Source: Spirochaetaceae bacterium UBA6089 | Lineage (GTDB): Bacteria > Spirochaetota > Spirochaetia > Treponematales > Rectinemataceae | DNA: 31,736 bases | Direction: 5' to 3' | NCBI GenBank assembly: GCA_002435985.1 | Contig: DIXD01000052.1 | Location: 1-31,736, forward strand | Shown here: piece after piece, positions 21,614 to 31,300 of the stretch | How positions within the stretch are numbered: position 1 is the first letter of the stretch | Layout: every line of letters begins with the position of its first letter | Program-made: the position numbers and the translations under genes | Notes under the pieces: generated by a model | Told to the model about the DNA's origin: nothing | Seen by the model: only the letters and a program-made list of their open reading frames with translations | Database searches by the model: none

Positions 21614-24067
21614 GTGTCCATGGAAACAAAGAAAAAATCTCAGCCCAAAGCCTCGGTCGTCGTCGCAAAAAAAAGGGCACCCCGCGTCTCGACTTCGCGT
21701 TCGCCGTTGAAAAGCGCCCGAGGCATTGTGGCGCTCCTGTTCGCGGCCGCAGGGATAGTGGCGTTGCTCTCCATGGTGCTGTGGACGCACTTTCCTGCGC
21801 TCTGGGAGCCGCTTGTCGTGCCGGGCAAGGTCCTGCTGAACGTCTTTTCGTGGGCGGCATATTTTTTGCCTCTATGGCTGTTTTGGGCGGCTGGGCTTGT
21901 GTTCGTGCCCAGGTTCTGTCCGCGTATGACCTACCTTTTGGGTGTTTCGGCCCTACCTTTTATTGTGGTGACAGGCTTTGCGCGTCTATCGAGCGACCCC
22001 GGAGCATTTTTCGAGAGCTACCCCGCGATGGCGAAGGTGGGGCTCTCCTCACTGTATGCGGCTCTGGGATTTTTGTGTGCGGCGAGCTTCGTGGTGGTGA
22101 TCGCGGGTTACATTAAACTCTCGGATTGGCTCAGGGTAAATGGGTACATCAAGACGCGCGCGGAAAAGAAAAAGAATGGAGAGACGCAGAGTTTTGGCCA
22201 GAAATTGGCGATTTTTTTGAAGCATATCTCGATGAAGCGTGAAGACCGGCGCAAACGAAAGGAAGAAGCTCGTCTCGCGCGCGCAGAAGCCCTCGCAAAA
22301 AAGGATGTCTCGCTCAATATTCCCGAGGTGCCTCATCCCGATCCCCTCAAGTCCGAAGAGAAGGCCGCGGTTTCGACGGGATCCGAATGGGTGGGTTACG
22401 CGCCTGGCTCGGCGCCTATTGCTGCCGCGGCCGCAAGCTCCGCTCAGGGCCGCGGGGCGCTCCGACACGAGGACTCATCGGCAGCAGCTCAGTCTCTTTC
22501 TTTTGCACTGGGCACTGATGCATTGGGTACAGAAGGAATCTCCTTCACCTCCGTCCCCCCTGCACGCCCCGCGCAGGCAGGAGAAGAGCCCAAGCGCGCC
22601 ATCGTCGATCGCATCCTCGAGCGCAAGGCGGCCAAAACCTACCATGTGCCCATCGACGGGCTGCTCAATACTTACCCTGATGGCCAGTACTGGATCATCG
22701 ACGACAAGACCCGCGCCAGCGCCAGGGTTCTCAAGGAAACCCTTGCCGAGTTCGGCATCGAGGCCGAGGTGACGGGCATCCGAAAGGGTCCGGTCATCAC
22801 CATGTTCGAAATTCTACCCGCACACGGCGTCAAAATCTCAAAGATCACCAACCTGAGCGACAACATCGCACTTAGACTTGCGGCCTCCAGCGTGCGCATC
22901 GTTGCACCCATTCCCGGCAAGCACGCCGTGGGCATCGAGGTGCCGAACGAGCGTCGCTCCATCGTCTCCCTGCGTGAGCTTATTGAGAGCGAAATGTTTC
23001 GCCAGACCAAAATGGAAATTCCCGTAGCACTCGGCAAGGATATCGCCGGCGAAGTTCAGCTCGTGGATCTCACTCAGATGCCACACCTGCTCATTGCGGG
23101 CGCAACAGGTTCAGGCAAGTCTGTCTGCGTCAATTCGATTATCCTCTCGATCCTATACAAGCGCACGCCCGAAGACGTCAGACTCATGCTCATCGATCCC
23201 AAGATCGTCGAACTTAAACTCTACAACGACATACCCCACCTCATGACGCCTGTGGTCACCGAGGCGAAGAAGGCCTTCCAAGCGCTCCAGTACTGTATCT
23301 GCGAAATGGAGCGCCGCTACTCCATGCTCGACAGCCTTGGCGTGCGGGACATACGCTCTTACAACCGCCGCATCCGCGAGCGCAACCTCGCCCAAGAAAA
23401 ACTTCCATATATTGTGGTTATTATCGACGAATTCGCCGACCTCATGCAGATCACCGGCAAAGAACTCGAGGCTACCCTTGCGCGCCTTGCCGCCATGTCC
23501 CGCGCCGTGGGCATCCACCTCGTCCTCGCCACCCAGCGTCCCAGCATCGACGTCATAACCGGCCTCATCAAGGCCAATATCCCCTCGCGCATCGCCTTCA
23601 TGGTCGCCAGCAAATTCGACAGCCGCACCATCATCGACATGGTCGGCGCCGAAAAACTGTTGGGGCGCGGCGACATGCTCTTCTCCGGCGCTCAGGACCC
23701 CTTCCCCGTCCGCATGCAGGGCGCCTTTGTCTCCGAAGAAGAAGTCGAGCGCGTCGTCGCCCACGTCAAAACCCTGGGAGAGCCCGAATACATCGACGAA
23801 GAGATCTTCATCGACGAAGAAGACTCCGACGAGCCCACCCTCTTCGACGAAGACGGGAGCGACCCCCTCTTTCAGAAAGCCCTCGAAATCGTGCTTCAGC
23901 AGGGCAAGGCTTCCGTCAGCTATATCCAGCGCCGCCTCAAGATCGGCTTTAACCGCGCTGCCCGCCTCGTCGAAATGATGGAGGAGAAGGGCATCGTCGG
24001 ACCGGCCCAGGGCTCCAAACCGAGGGATGTGCTAAGGAACCCGGACGTGTTCGATGAGGATCGATAA
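21614..24067 (+). CDS. ftsK: DNA translocase FtsK/SpoIIIE
   Basis: An 817-residue septal DNA pump that clears the chromosome from the division site and activates dimer resolution. The N-terminus has a basic tail and about four membrane helices (about residues 35-180), then a charged linker (190-330). The motor has the alpha/beta core with Walker A GATGSGKS (496-503), PHLLIAGA before it and Walker B VVIIDEFADLM (about 600). An acidic stretch (about 725-755) precedes the gamma winged-helix domain (SVSYIQRRLKIGFNRAARLV), which reads KOPS-type sites. The start is GTG 21614 (CAGGA five bases upstream) or ATG 21620. The insertion sequence ends only 61 bases upstream and probably interrupts the original promoter region. 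Confidence 0.95.
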   Translation: MSMETKKKSQPKASVVVAKKRAPRVSTSRSPLKSARGIVALLFAAAGIVALLSMVLWTHFPALWEPLVVPGKVLLNVFSWAAYFLPLWLFWAAGLVFVPRFCPRMTYLLGVSALPFIVVTGFARLSSDPGAFFESYPAMAKVGLSSLYAALGFLCAASFVVVIAGYIKLSDWLRVNGYIKTRAEKKKNGETQSFGQKLAIFLKHISMKREDRRKRKEEARLARAEALAKKDVSLNIPEVPHPDPLKSEEKAAVSTGSEWVGYAPGSAPIAAAAASSAQGRGALRHEDSSAAAQSLSFALGTDALGTEGISFTSVPPARPAQAGEEPKRAIVDRILERKAAKTYHVPIDGLLNTYPDGQYWIIDDKTRASARVLKETLAEFGIEAEVTGIRKGPVITMFEILPAHGVKISKITNLSDNIALRLAASSVRIVAPIPGKHAVGIEVPNERRSIVSLRELIESEMFRQTKMEIPVALGKDIAGEVQLVDLTQMPHLLIAGATGSGKSVCVNSIILSILYKRTPEDVRLMLIDPKIVELKLYNDIPHLMTPVVTEAKKAFQALQYCICEMERRYSMLDSLGVRDIRSYNRRIRERNLAQEKLPYIVVIIDEFADLMQITGKELEATLARLAAMSRAVGIHLVLATQRPSIDVITGLIKANIPSRIAFMVASKFDSRTIIDMVGAEKLLGRGDMLFSGAQDPFPVRMQGAFVSEEEVERVVAHVKTLGEPEYIDEEIFIDEEDSDEPTLFDEDGSDPLFQKALEIVLQQGKASVSYIQRRLKIGFNRAARLVEMMEEKGIVGPAQGSKPRDVLRNPDVFDEDR

Positions 24068-24168
24068 AACCTCTCTGTCGGTTGCAAAGTCCTTGGAGGG
24101 GTCCTCGTATGTAGTTTTTCTTTGCTGGATGACTTCCTTGAATTCTTTGAAATTTATCCTGAAGAAGG

Positions 24169-24198
24169 GGCTTTTTAAGGAAGGGCTTTGTAAGGAAG
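24169..24198. repeat. Tandem duplication of a 15-bp unit
   Basis: GGCTTTTTAAGGAAG is followed directly by GGCTTTGTAAGGAAG. It lies in the 205-base gap between the convergent ftsK and crtO-like genes. Three copies of AGTGGTC follow near 24216-24251. No gene or clear terminator is seen in this gap. Confidence 0.5.
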
Positions 24199-24272
24199 AC
24201 GTCTTGTCAAGATAGAGTGGTCTGTGCTGGAAAAAGTGGTCTATAAGTGGTCGTACATTGAGAAAGCTTATC

Positions 24273-24749
24273 TCAGTTGCGTGTGGTAAAAATTTGCAAT
24301 GTAAGCAAACGAGCCCGATTATAACGTTGAATAAGAATAAAAGGAACATTGGCAAGGACTGCGTAAAGAAACATAATTAGGTTAGCAGGCCATGGGTTCC
24401 AAGGAAGACACAGGGGATAGAAGAGGAAAGGCAAAACGTGGGCAAGCTCTGCTCGACAGGTTTCGAGGATAAAACGTGCCAGGTAGTCCCGGTCAAATCT
24501 TGTGAGATGAGATTTATCAAAAGGATGGAGAGAAAAGAATTTTCCAGCTTCGGGGAGATGGTCTTTCCATGCGTGAATCCGCAAATATCGCCGATATATA
24601 GAGCCCCGGTACTCCCATCGATGCAGTCTAAAGAGTAACTGCTCAGGCCTATACAGGCTGTCCGGAAACAGGTGAACCACGTAACCACTTACAAAATGAA
24701 CGATTACCCAAAAGAGGGCATTTACTGCGATATACAAAAGTACCCTCAT
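24273..24749 (-). CDS. CrtO-like acyltransferase (glycosyl-diaponeurosporenoate acyltransferase family)
   Basis: A 158-residue membrane protein with a hydrophobic N-terminus (residues 3-28) and two further helices near the C-terminus (about 105-140). Between them lies the conserved core YRGSIYRRYLRIHAWKDHLP and the downstream FDKSHL motif, which match the CrtO family that acylates the sugar of staphyloxanthin precursors. The start overlaps the stop of the glycosyltransferase gene upstream (ATGA), so the pair act together. No carotenoid desaturase, synthase or oxidase is in the window, so the true substrate may be another glycolipid. The sequence is more AT-rich than the neighbouring housekeeping genes. 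Confidence 0.75.
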   Translation of the reverse strand: MRVLLYIAVNALFWVIVHFVSGYVVHLFPDSLYRPEQLLFRLHRWEYRGSIYRRYLRIHAWKDHLPEAGKFFSLHPFDKSHLTRFDRDYLARFILETCRAELAHVLPFLFYPLCLPWNPWPANLIMFLYAVLANVPFILIQRYNRARLLTLQIFTTRN

Positions 24750-25885
24750 TGTATCCTTACCCTACGTCCACGCCATTCAATGGGTACATGAAGCAGCTGC
24801 ATAAGAAAGGACCGGAGGAAGACAACTACAAAAAAGAAGGCCATGAGCGGAAAACAAAGACAGCTCCAGAATCGAAAAAAACCAAGCTGTCGAGCACTAA
24901 GATAGAGCAATCCTGCAAAGGCGAAAAACGCACCAGTATAGAGAAAACTTCCCGCAAAATCGGCCCTAAGGAGAGCCTTTAACAGTTCGACAGGAATAAT
25001 AAAGGACAGGGCCATTATCGATGAAATAATCAGGATAGTCCATACATTGGACCGTTGTGCTCCCAAGGCCATATTCTTGGACCAGCCATTAAAAAGCTGC
25101 CGAAAGCCTTCGGCATACATTCTGACGCTGAGTCGCTTGTTGTGGGGAATAGAGTACAGGGGTATCTTCTGCTTTACAAAGGCTTGCCCAAGGGCCATAT
25201 CCTCCAGGATGGAGTCCCTGACCAGGGTGTGACCGCCGGTTTTGAGGTAGGTTTCTCGGTCTAGAAGCATGCACGGACCGAAAAAGCCAAGTTTTGTGTC
25301 AAAAGGATGCTGTCGTCGTCCCAAATCGAGACCCAGTAGGGCTACCAAATTGAAGTAGAGGGAACACTGTTCATAAGCCCGTTCCATATAGTGGTAGGGT
25401 TGGACACTTAACACCACCCCTTTCTGACTGTATCGGTATAGATACTCTAGAGCATCGGCAGTGAGAAAGACATCGGCATCAAAAAAGAGAAGATATTTGC
25501 CTGTGGCGGCCTGGGCTCCCGCATAGCAGGCAGCGCTTTTCCCTGCCCATCGCTTATCATCCGGCCGGACTACCCGGCAGCCATAGCGCCAAGCAAGCTC
25601 TGCGGTGCCGTCGGTAGAAGCATCATCAACCACGATGATCTCTTGAGGCCTTCGAGACTGGTTTTTCAGAGATTCCAAGAGAGCCGGGAGCCGCAATTCC
25701 TCATTACGGGCTGGAATAATAACCGAGACGGGCAAAGGGATGGTGCTGATATTGGGACTGTTTATATCGTTAACGGCCAGCTTACCAGTAAAACCTACAA
25801 GCGGTGTGGTATAAAACCGACGAACCCGTAGAAAGCCAAGGAATGCCAGATAGCTCAACAGAAAAAGCTGTACCAGATCCCACAT
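24746..25885 (-). CDS. CrtQ-like membrane glycosyltransferase, family 2
   Basis: A 379-residue protein: an N-terminal helix (3-20), a GT-A catalytic domain beginning VSVIIPARNEE (about 53-63), VVDDASTDGT (85-94), the metal-binding DxD as FFDADVF (DAD at 136-138), a likely acceptor-site motif ILEDMALGQAF, and RQLFNGWSKNM as the QxxRW-like region. Three or four membrane helices follow (about 280-365). This order matches 4,4'-diaponeurosporenoate glycosyltransferase CrtQ and related lipid glycosyltransferases. It overlaps the CrtO-like gene by four bases. The ATG at 25885 has no recognisable ribosome-binding site; see the promoter entry. Confidence 0.8.
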   Translation of the reverse strand: MWDLVQLFLLSYLAFLGFLRVRRFYTTPLVGFTGKLAVNDINSPNISTIPLPVSVIIPARNEELRLPALLESLKNQSRRPQEIIVVDDASTDGTAELAWRYGCRVVRPDDKRWAGKSAACYAGAQAATGKYLLFFDADVFLTADALEYLYRYSQKGVVLSVQPYHYMERAYEQCSLYFNLVALLGLDLGRRQHPFDTKLGFFGPCMLLDRETYLKTGGHTLVRDSILEDMALGQAFVKQKIPLYSIPHNKRLSVRMYAEGFRQLFNGWSKNMALGAQRSNVWTILIISSIMALSFIIPVELLKALLRADFAGSFLYTGAFFAFAGLLYLSARQLGFFRFWSCLCFPLMAFFFVVVFLRSFLMQLLHVPIEWRGRRVRIQ

Positions 25886-25894
25886 AATACAAAA

Positions 25895-25923
25895 ACTATA
25901 TCAGATTTATAGCAAATCGATAA
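25895..25923 (-). promoter_or_regulatory. Candidate promoter nearly abutting the crtQ-like start codon
   Basis: On the minus strand TTATCG (25923-25918), 17 bases, then TATAGT (25900-25895). The ATG begins nine bases after the -10 box, so the transcript could start at or near the start codon, in keeping with the missing ribosome-binding site. Confidence 0.35.
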
Positions 25924-25986
25924 GTGGAAAATAGCTGCGCGAGGAAATATTGAAATTGAATCTTAAAACACTTTTCAGTCAGTCAG

Positions 25987-26015
25987 TTATCAGTAAAACA
26001 ATATTATATTATAAT
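25987..26015 (+). promoter_or_regulatory. Candidate promoter for the AhpD-like gene
   Basis: TTATCA (25987-25992), 17 bases, then a perfect TATAAT (26010-26015), about 43 bases before the start codon. Confidence 0.55.
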
Positions 26016-26058
26016 CACCTTATTAAACATCAGGAGCCATAATTAGGGAGCTGTCATA

Positions 26059-26538
26059 ATGAAATTCAGTAAAAGACTGTATAAAAAACCGGGCGATTTT
26101 TTTGATGATCTCCGCTTCGTGCTCAGCAGACCCAGGCTGGTGCTTGCCGTAAACAGGAATAAAGTCATATCCCACGATTTCATGGAAAGGCTGATGCTGG
26201 CTGTGACCTCTGTAAATCAATGCCGCTATTGCTCATATTTTCACACTGGGCAGGCATTGAAAAGTGGTATAGATAGGGATCAGATAACCGATTTGTTGGC
26301 AGGTGAGTTCGCCGATTGTCCGCAGGAACAGCTCCCGGCATTGCTCTATGCACAGCATTGGGCTGACACCGACGGCCATCCCGACGCCGAAGCCGTACAG
26401 AAGCTAGAACAGACCTACGGCGCAGAAAAAGCTGAAGTCATCAGCCTGATACTCCATATGATCCGCATCGGTAATATGAGCGGCAATACATTGGATTACT
26501 TTAGATATCGGCTTTCCTTAAAAGGTGAGGTGAATTAA
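26059..26538 (+). CDS. Carboxymuconolactone decarboxylase / AhpD-like protein
   Basis: A 159-residue, mainly helical protein. The signature AVTSVNQCRYCSYFHTGQAL puts the redox pair Cys55 and Cys58 three residues before His62, the CxxC-xxx-H arrangement of AhpD-like alkylhydroperoxidases. Such proteins use the cysteine pair to pass electrons to peroxide reductases or act as thiol oxidoreductases. The ATG at 26059 has AGGGAG eight bases upstream. It lies alone behind its own promoter, with the polyferredoxin gene 220 bases downstream on the same strand. The gene is more AT-rich than the genes to the left of 24 kb. Confidence 0.85.
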   Translation: MKFSKRLYKKPGDFFDDLRFVLSRPRLVLAVNRNKVISHDFMERLMLAVTSVNQCRYCSYFHTGQALKSGIDRDQITDLLAGEFADCPQEQLPALLYAQHWADTDGHPDAEAVQKLEQTYGAEKAEVISLILHMIRIGNMSGNTLDYFRYRLSLKGEVN

Positions 26539-26661
26539 CGCTTTTCCCGTAAATTGACGGTGCTTGAAGCGGTGGGGCCTATCCATGCTTCCATAAATTA
26601 GTGAGCTTATAACGGTAAGCCCGATCCTGGCTTCCATGGATTCGACAAAAGCGCAGATTTT

Positions 26662-26690
26662 TTGAAACCGAAACAGCATTACTCTATACT
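26662..26690 (+). promoter_or_regulatory. Candidate promoter for the polyferredoxin gene
   Basis: TTGAAA (26662-26667), 17 bases, then TATACT (26685-26690), with a second TATAAT just after it (26693-26698). The start codon follows 68 bases after the first -10 box. Confidence 0.55.
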
Positions 26691-26757
26691 TATATAATAA
26701 GAGACAAAGATATATTATTGTCTTTTCCACCGTGAATTCGAGAAAGGCGGCACTATA

Positions 26758-28299
26758 ATGGCGAAAAAGATTTCTAAAATCCAGCTTTTTAGAAGAATTG
26801 TTCTCGGTGTAATGTTGTCAGGCTTCCTGATACTGATTGTATTGCATGACCTTCTGCCGAATATGCCCTCTGTTGATTCGCTTTGCCCCTTTGGCGGGCT
26901 TGAAACACTGATGAAATGGCTCGCAAGTGGCGAATTTCTAAAGCACATTACCCCAAGCAATATCGTTTTATTCGGTGCTGTTGTCGTGCTCGGCATTGTT
27001 CTTTCGCGATTTTTCTGCGGCTGGCTCTGCGCCTTTGGCGCTCTTCAAGGAGTCTTCGGGTGGATTGGTAAAAAAATCTTCAAAAAACGATTTACGGTAC
27101 CTCCCAAAGTGGATCGTGTTTTACGATGGGCAAAATACGTTATCCTCGTCGGGATTATCTATTTTACTTGGAAAACAGGAGAACTCGTCATTCGGCCTTA
27201 TGACCCGGTGGCGGCGCTTGGCCATCTAACTGCGGGGTTCGCCGAGCTTTGGGCCGAATTCAAAATCGGATTTATCTTGCTGATTCTTTTTTTAGGGCTT
27301 TCGATGTTGTACGAGCGCGCATTTTGTAAATACGCTTGTCCACTCGGTGCTCTTCTGGCTATTCTAAGTCGCATTCCTATTTTCAGAATTAAGCGGGATG
27401 AACCCACATGTATCTCGTGTTCATTGTGCGACCGCGCCTGTCCTATGAATATCGATGTCTCGCATGCCGATGCTATTCATTCGCCGGAATGTATCGGGTG
27501 TATGGAATGCGTGACGGTTTGTCCCACAAAAAAGAATACGCTCTATACAACCCTCGGCGGAAAAAAGACGAAAATCTGGACAATCATAGGTTTAGGATTG
27601 GGGATTTATGCCGCAGCAGCACTTATCGGTCAAGCTACCGGCATGCTTAAATTCACAAATCCCACACTTAAGCAAGTAACATTGGAAGAAGGCACGTTTA
27701 ATCTCGAAAATGTCAAAGGCTCCACAACCTACGCCGAGCTTGCCGAAGTCACCGGTATCGACGCAGCAGTGATCCTGACCGATATCGGTGTCGATCCGGC
27801 GCTCGTTCCGGCAACAACGAAGATAAAAGATACAGGCGCGCTTATAGGAAAAGAAGATTTCGAAACCGACGCGGTGAGAATGGCAATCGCAAAGAGACTT
27901 GGAATTCCTTATACCGGCGAGGACGGCGAAGGAGAAGCTGTTCCATCCGAACCTTCGCCCGTGGAAAATCCACCGTTAGAGGCTGTTCAACCACAGGCAT
28001 CAACAGAAAGTACCACGACACAGATTCTCTCACCGCCTCCATCAGCCCAGGGAACAGTTCCAGTCAGCAGCGCAGCCCCAACCACGGAATCTAGTCCAAC
28101 ACTAAAAATACCAGAGGGCTTCACGCTCGAAGGCACGTTGACCATTGAAGAAACAGCGTCCAAGCTCAACACCACCCCCGAACAGGTCATCGAAAAATTA
28201 GGGCTTCCTCACGATATCCCGACGAATAAGCCCCTGCGGGACATGGCCAAGGATTTTGGCTATACGATGACAGAGCTCAAGGAGAGAATTGCGCAATAA
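26758..28299 (+). CDS. NapH-type membrane 4Fe-4S protein with helical C-terminal domain
   Basis: A 513-residue membrane electron carrier. About five membrane helices carry family motifs CPFGGLETL (near residue 43), FCGWLCAFGALQ (about 86-97) and CKYACPLGALL (about 190-200). Two 4Fe-4S ferredoxin clusters follow: CISCSLCDRACP and CIGCMECVTVCP (about 218-258). After one more helix (about 280-297), an exported or cytoplasmic C-terminal part has two similar short helical units (TYAELAEVTGIDAAVILTDI near 323 and TIEETASKLNTTPEQVIEKL near 461), joined by a Pro/Ser/Thr-rich linker (393-455). It probably moves electrons between the quinone pool and an unidentified acceptor. AAAGGCGG precedes the ATG at a rather long distance. 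Confidence 0.88.
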   Translation: MAKKISKIQLFRRIVLGVMLSGFLILIVLHDLLPNMPSVDSLCPFGGLETLMKWLASGEFLKHITPSNIVLFGAVVVLGIVLSRFFCGWLCAFGALQGVFGWIGKKIFKKRFTVPPKVDRVLRWAKYVILVGIIYFTWKTGELVIRPYDPVAALGHLTAGFAELWAEFKIGFILLILFLGLSMLYERAFCKYACPLGALLAILSRIPIFRIKRDEPTCISCSLCDRACPMNIDVSHADAIHSPECIGCMECVTVCPTKKNTLYTTLGGKKTKIWTIIGLGLGIYAAAALIGQATGMLKFTNPTLKQVTLEEGTFNLENVKGSTTYAELAEVTGIDAAVILTDIGVDPALVPATTKIKDTGALIGKEDFETDAVRMAIAKRLGIPYTGEDGEGEAVPSEPSPVENPPLEAVQPQASTESTTTQILSPPPSAQGTVPVSSAAPTTESSPTLKIPEGFTLEGTLTIEETASKLNTTPEQVIEKLGLPHDIPTNKPLRDMAKDFGYTMTELKERIAQ

Positions 28300-28387
28300 A
28301 TTTTCAGAAGTCATTGCCTAGGCCGAACTTCGCCATCAAAGAGGCAGCAATATCTTATATAAATATATAAATACAGCTTGTCTTGGC

Positions 28388-31300
28388 TTACGAACTGCTG
28401 CCGGATTCGCTGTAGGTCAGCGCGAATACCGTATCGGTCAGCCAGCGCCGGAAGGACTCATTGTCGCTGAACTGTTTGAATAGTTCAGTGTCGTCTTTGA
28501 GCAGCGCGGTCATCACCCGCTGGAGCGCTTTGTCGTGCTCGATGCGGGCGTTTTGCTTGTCGGAATACCTGAGAGCGTTCTGGTAGGCGTTGTCGGCTGC
28601 CACCCGTGCGGGAATTTCCTCTGTAATCAATTTGTGAACCCGATCGGCATCCGTCCAGGAAATGTTGCCGAACTGATCATTAAAAGCCTTGATGATGTTC
28701 GAAAGGCGTTCGAGCTCCGGTTCGGGGTTATGACCGCCGCCTGTACCGGGTACGGGTTCGATTTCTGCATCTGCATCGGGAAGCGCAATCCTCATGGTCG
28801 CCTGCTTTTCGACCCGGTAGCTGTCCATGTCGATCGCCTCAAGAATGCCTTTAGAAAGGTCTTCTTCCTTCGGCGCCGGCAGCTTGAGCACCAGAAAGTT
28901 GAGAAAGATCGATAGCTTCTCCCATTCCGCATTGGTGTACGGGAGGATCGAGGACAGAAAGCCATAGGTTCGCAGAAAGGCCTTGGCTTTACCCTTGAAG
29001 TCGACCTGGCCGTCCTCGTCGAGATGCTCCACATAGACGGCAACGCAGGCGTCGAGGATCGGATCGAGCTGGTCACGGTCGGCGCCGTCCAGATACAGCC
29101 GTACCAGTGCATCCACCTGGTCGAGGGCGTACACCTGGTAGCCGTCAAGATCGGCCTTAAGGTCGTGCAGCTTGTTTGGATCGGTCTCGTCCGCGAGGAT
29201 GGTCGTCCGGTAGTAGGGCTCGAAGGCCTTTTGGATCACCTCCGGATCGTTGACGAAATCGAGGACGAAGGTGTCGTGCTTCTGGGGGTGGGCGCGATTG
29301 AGGCGCGAAAGGGTCTGCACTGCCTTGACCCCGGAGAGCACCTTGTCCACGTACATGGTATGCAAGAGCGGCTCGTCATAGCCGGTCTGGAATTTGTCGG
29401 CACAGATCAAAAACCGATACGGATCTTCCTGAATCTTGTCTGCGATCTGATTCGAGGGAAAGCCGTTGAGACTGGCCTCGGTGACCCGTTGCCCGCCATA
29501 TTCATGTTCCCCCGAGAAGGCCACAATCGCCCGATAGGGGCTTTTGCGTTCGGCAAGATACGTCTGAAAGGCGTGGAAGTACTGGATGGCCCGTTCGATC
29601 CCACCGGTCACCACCATAGCGCGCGCCTGGCCGCCGATTTTGCCCTTGGCGATAACTTGTTCATGAAAGTGGTCCACCATGATCTCGGTTTTGAGCCGAA
29701 TGGCGTGCTCATGACCCTCGACGAAGCGGCGCAGCTTCTTTTGCGCTTTTTTGACGTCGAACTCGGGGTCGTCTTCGATAGTCTTGATGAGCTTATAGTA
29801 GCTCTTGACAGGCGTATAATTGACCAGCACATCCAAAATGAACCCTTCTTGAATGGCCTGTTTCATGGTGTAGCTGTGGAACGGCCTATGTTTCACCGTA
29901 CCGTCGGTCTGCGGGACAGGTTCACCGAACATCTCGAGCGTCTTATTTTTTGGGGTAGCAGTAAAGGCGAAGTAGCTTGCGTTCGGCAAAAGCTTCTGGG
30001 CTTCCATCAGACGATTGATGACGTCCTCGAAAGTCTCGTCTTCGTCCTCGGCACCGGCCTCCGACAGGGCCATGCTCATCGTGGCCGAGGTGCGTCCGCC
30101 CTGACTAGAGTGTGCTTCGTCGATGATGATGGCAAAACAGTGCCCGCGGTGTTCCCTGCCGATTTCCTCGAGGATGTAGGGGAACTTCTGCAGCGTGGTG
30201 ATGATGATCTTCTTGCCGCTCTCGATGAAGCGCCGCAGGTCTCCCGAATGCTCGGCGTGCCCCACCGTGGCGCTCACCTGGGCAAACTGCTTGACCGTGT
30301 CCCGGATTTGCCGGTCCAGGATGCGCCGGTCGGTCACCACGATCATGGAATCGAAAATGGGCTTACCGTCCCTGGCAAGCCCGATCAGCTGATGGGCCAG
30401 CCAGGCGATGGAGTTGGACTTGCCGCTGCCGGCGGAATGTTGGATAAGGTAGCGCCGGCCCACGCCGTGCGCCGCCGCGTCCGCCAAGAGTTTTCGCACC
30501 ACGTCGAGCTGGTGGTAGCGAGGCCAGATCTGCACTGCCTTCTTGCGGCCGGTCTTCTCGTCTTTGGTCTCGACGATCTGTGCGTAGTTTTCTAGAATGT
30601 CGGTCAGGCTGTCACGGGTGAGTATCTCCCGCCACAAGTAGTCGATCTTGAGCTGCTGCTGATTGGGAGGATTGCCCGCGCCGTCGTTCCATCCCTTGTT
30701 GAAAGGAAGAAACCACGAGGTCTTGCCTTGAAGGTGGGTGCAGAACCACACCTCGTTTTCGTCGACCGCAAAGTGCGCCACGCAGCGGCCCAGCTCGAAG
30801 AGCTTTTCGCGCGGGTTGCGGTCGCGCTTGTATTGTTCGATGGCATCATGCACCGTCTGTTTGGTGAGGCGATTTTTGAGCTCGAAGGTGAAGACCGGTA
30901 GACCATTGATGAAGAGCACCAGGTCCAGCGCCCGCTGGGTCTCTTCGCGGCTGTAGCGGAGCTGGCGCGTGACGGTGAAGCAGTTCTGTGTATAGAGCTC
31001 CCGCGCCTGTTCGTTTCCGGGGGAAGGCGTGCCGTAGAAAAGCTCAATGCGGTAAGGTCCGTGCTGGACACCGTTGCGCAGTATGTCCACCACTCCGCGT
31101 TTGCTCACCTCGCCCTCCAGCCGCACCAGAAACTTACGACGGGTGGGGCTGTCATGATCCAGATCGAGCGCTTCGGCGACCTCGGGCTGCGTAGAACGCA
31201 GAAACGCTATGAGCTGAACCAGATCGACGCAGTACTCCCGGTCGTAATTGGCTGGGTTGCCGGGGAGCCAGCCCACACCGCTGAAAGGTGGCGGCTTCTC

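Noticed and set aside
24068..24272. Intrinsic terminator between ftsK and the crtO-like gene
   Set aside because: AAGGAAG/CTTCCTT stretches could pair at long range, but no compact stem with a T tail is visible.
24032..24355. Minus-strand frame of 107 codons overlapping the ends of ftsK and the crtO-like gene
   Set aside because: It overlaps two supported genes, has no recognisable domain and is rich in simple repeats; probably chance.
26518..26730. Minus-strand frame of 70 codons between the AhpD-like and polyferredoxin genes, possibly a transposase remnant
   Set aside because: No motif that I can tie to a family, no ribosome-binding site, and it covers the polyferredoxin promoter.
29024..30595. 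Long plus-strand frame (523 codons) opposite hsdR
   Set aside because: Antisense shadow of a complete HsdR with all helicase motifs.
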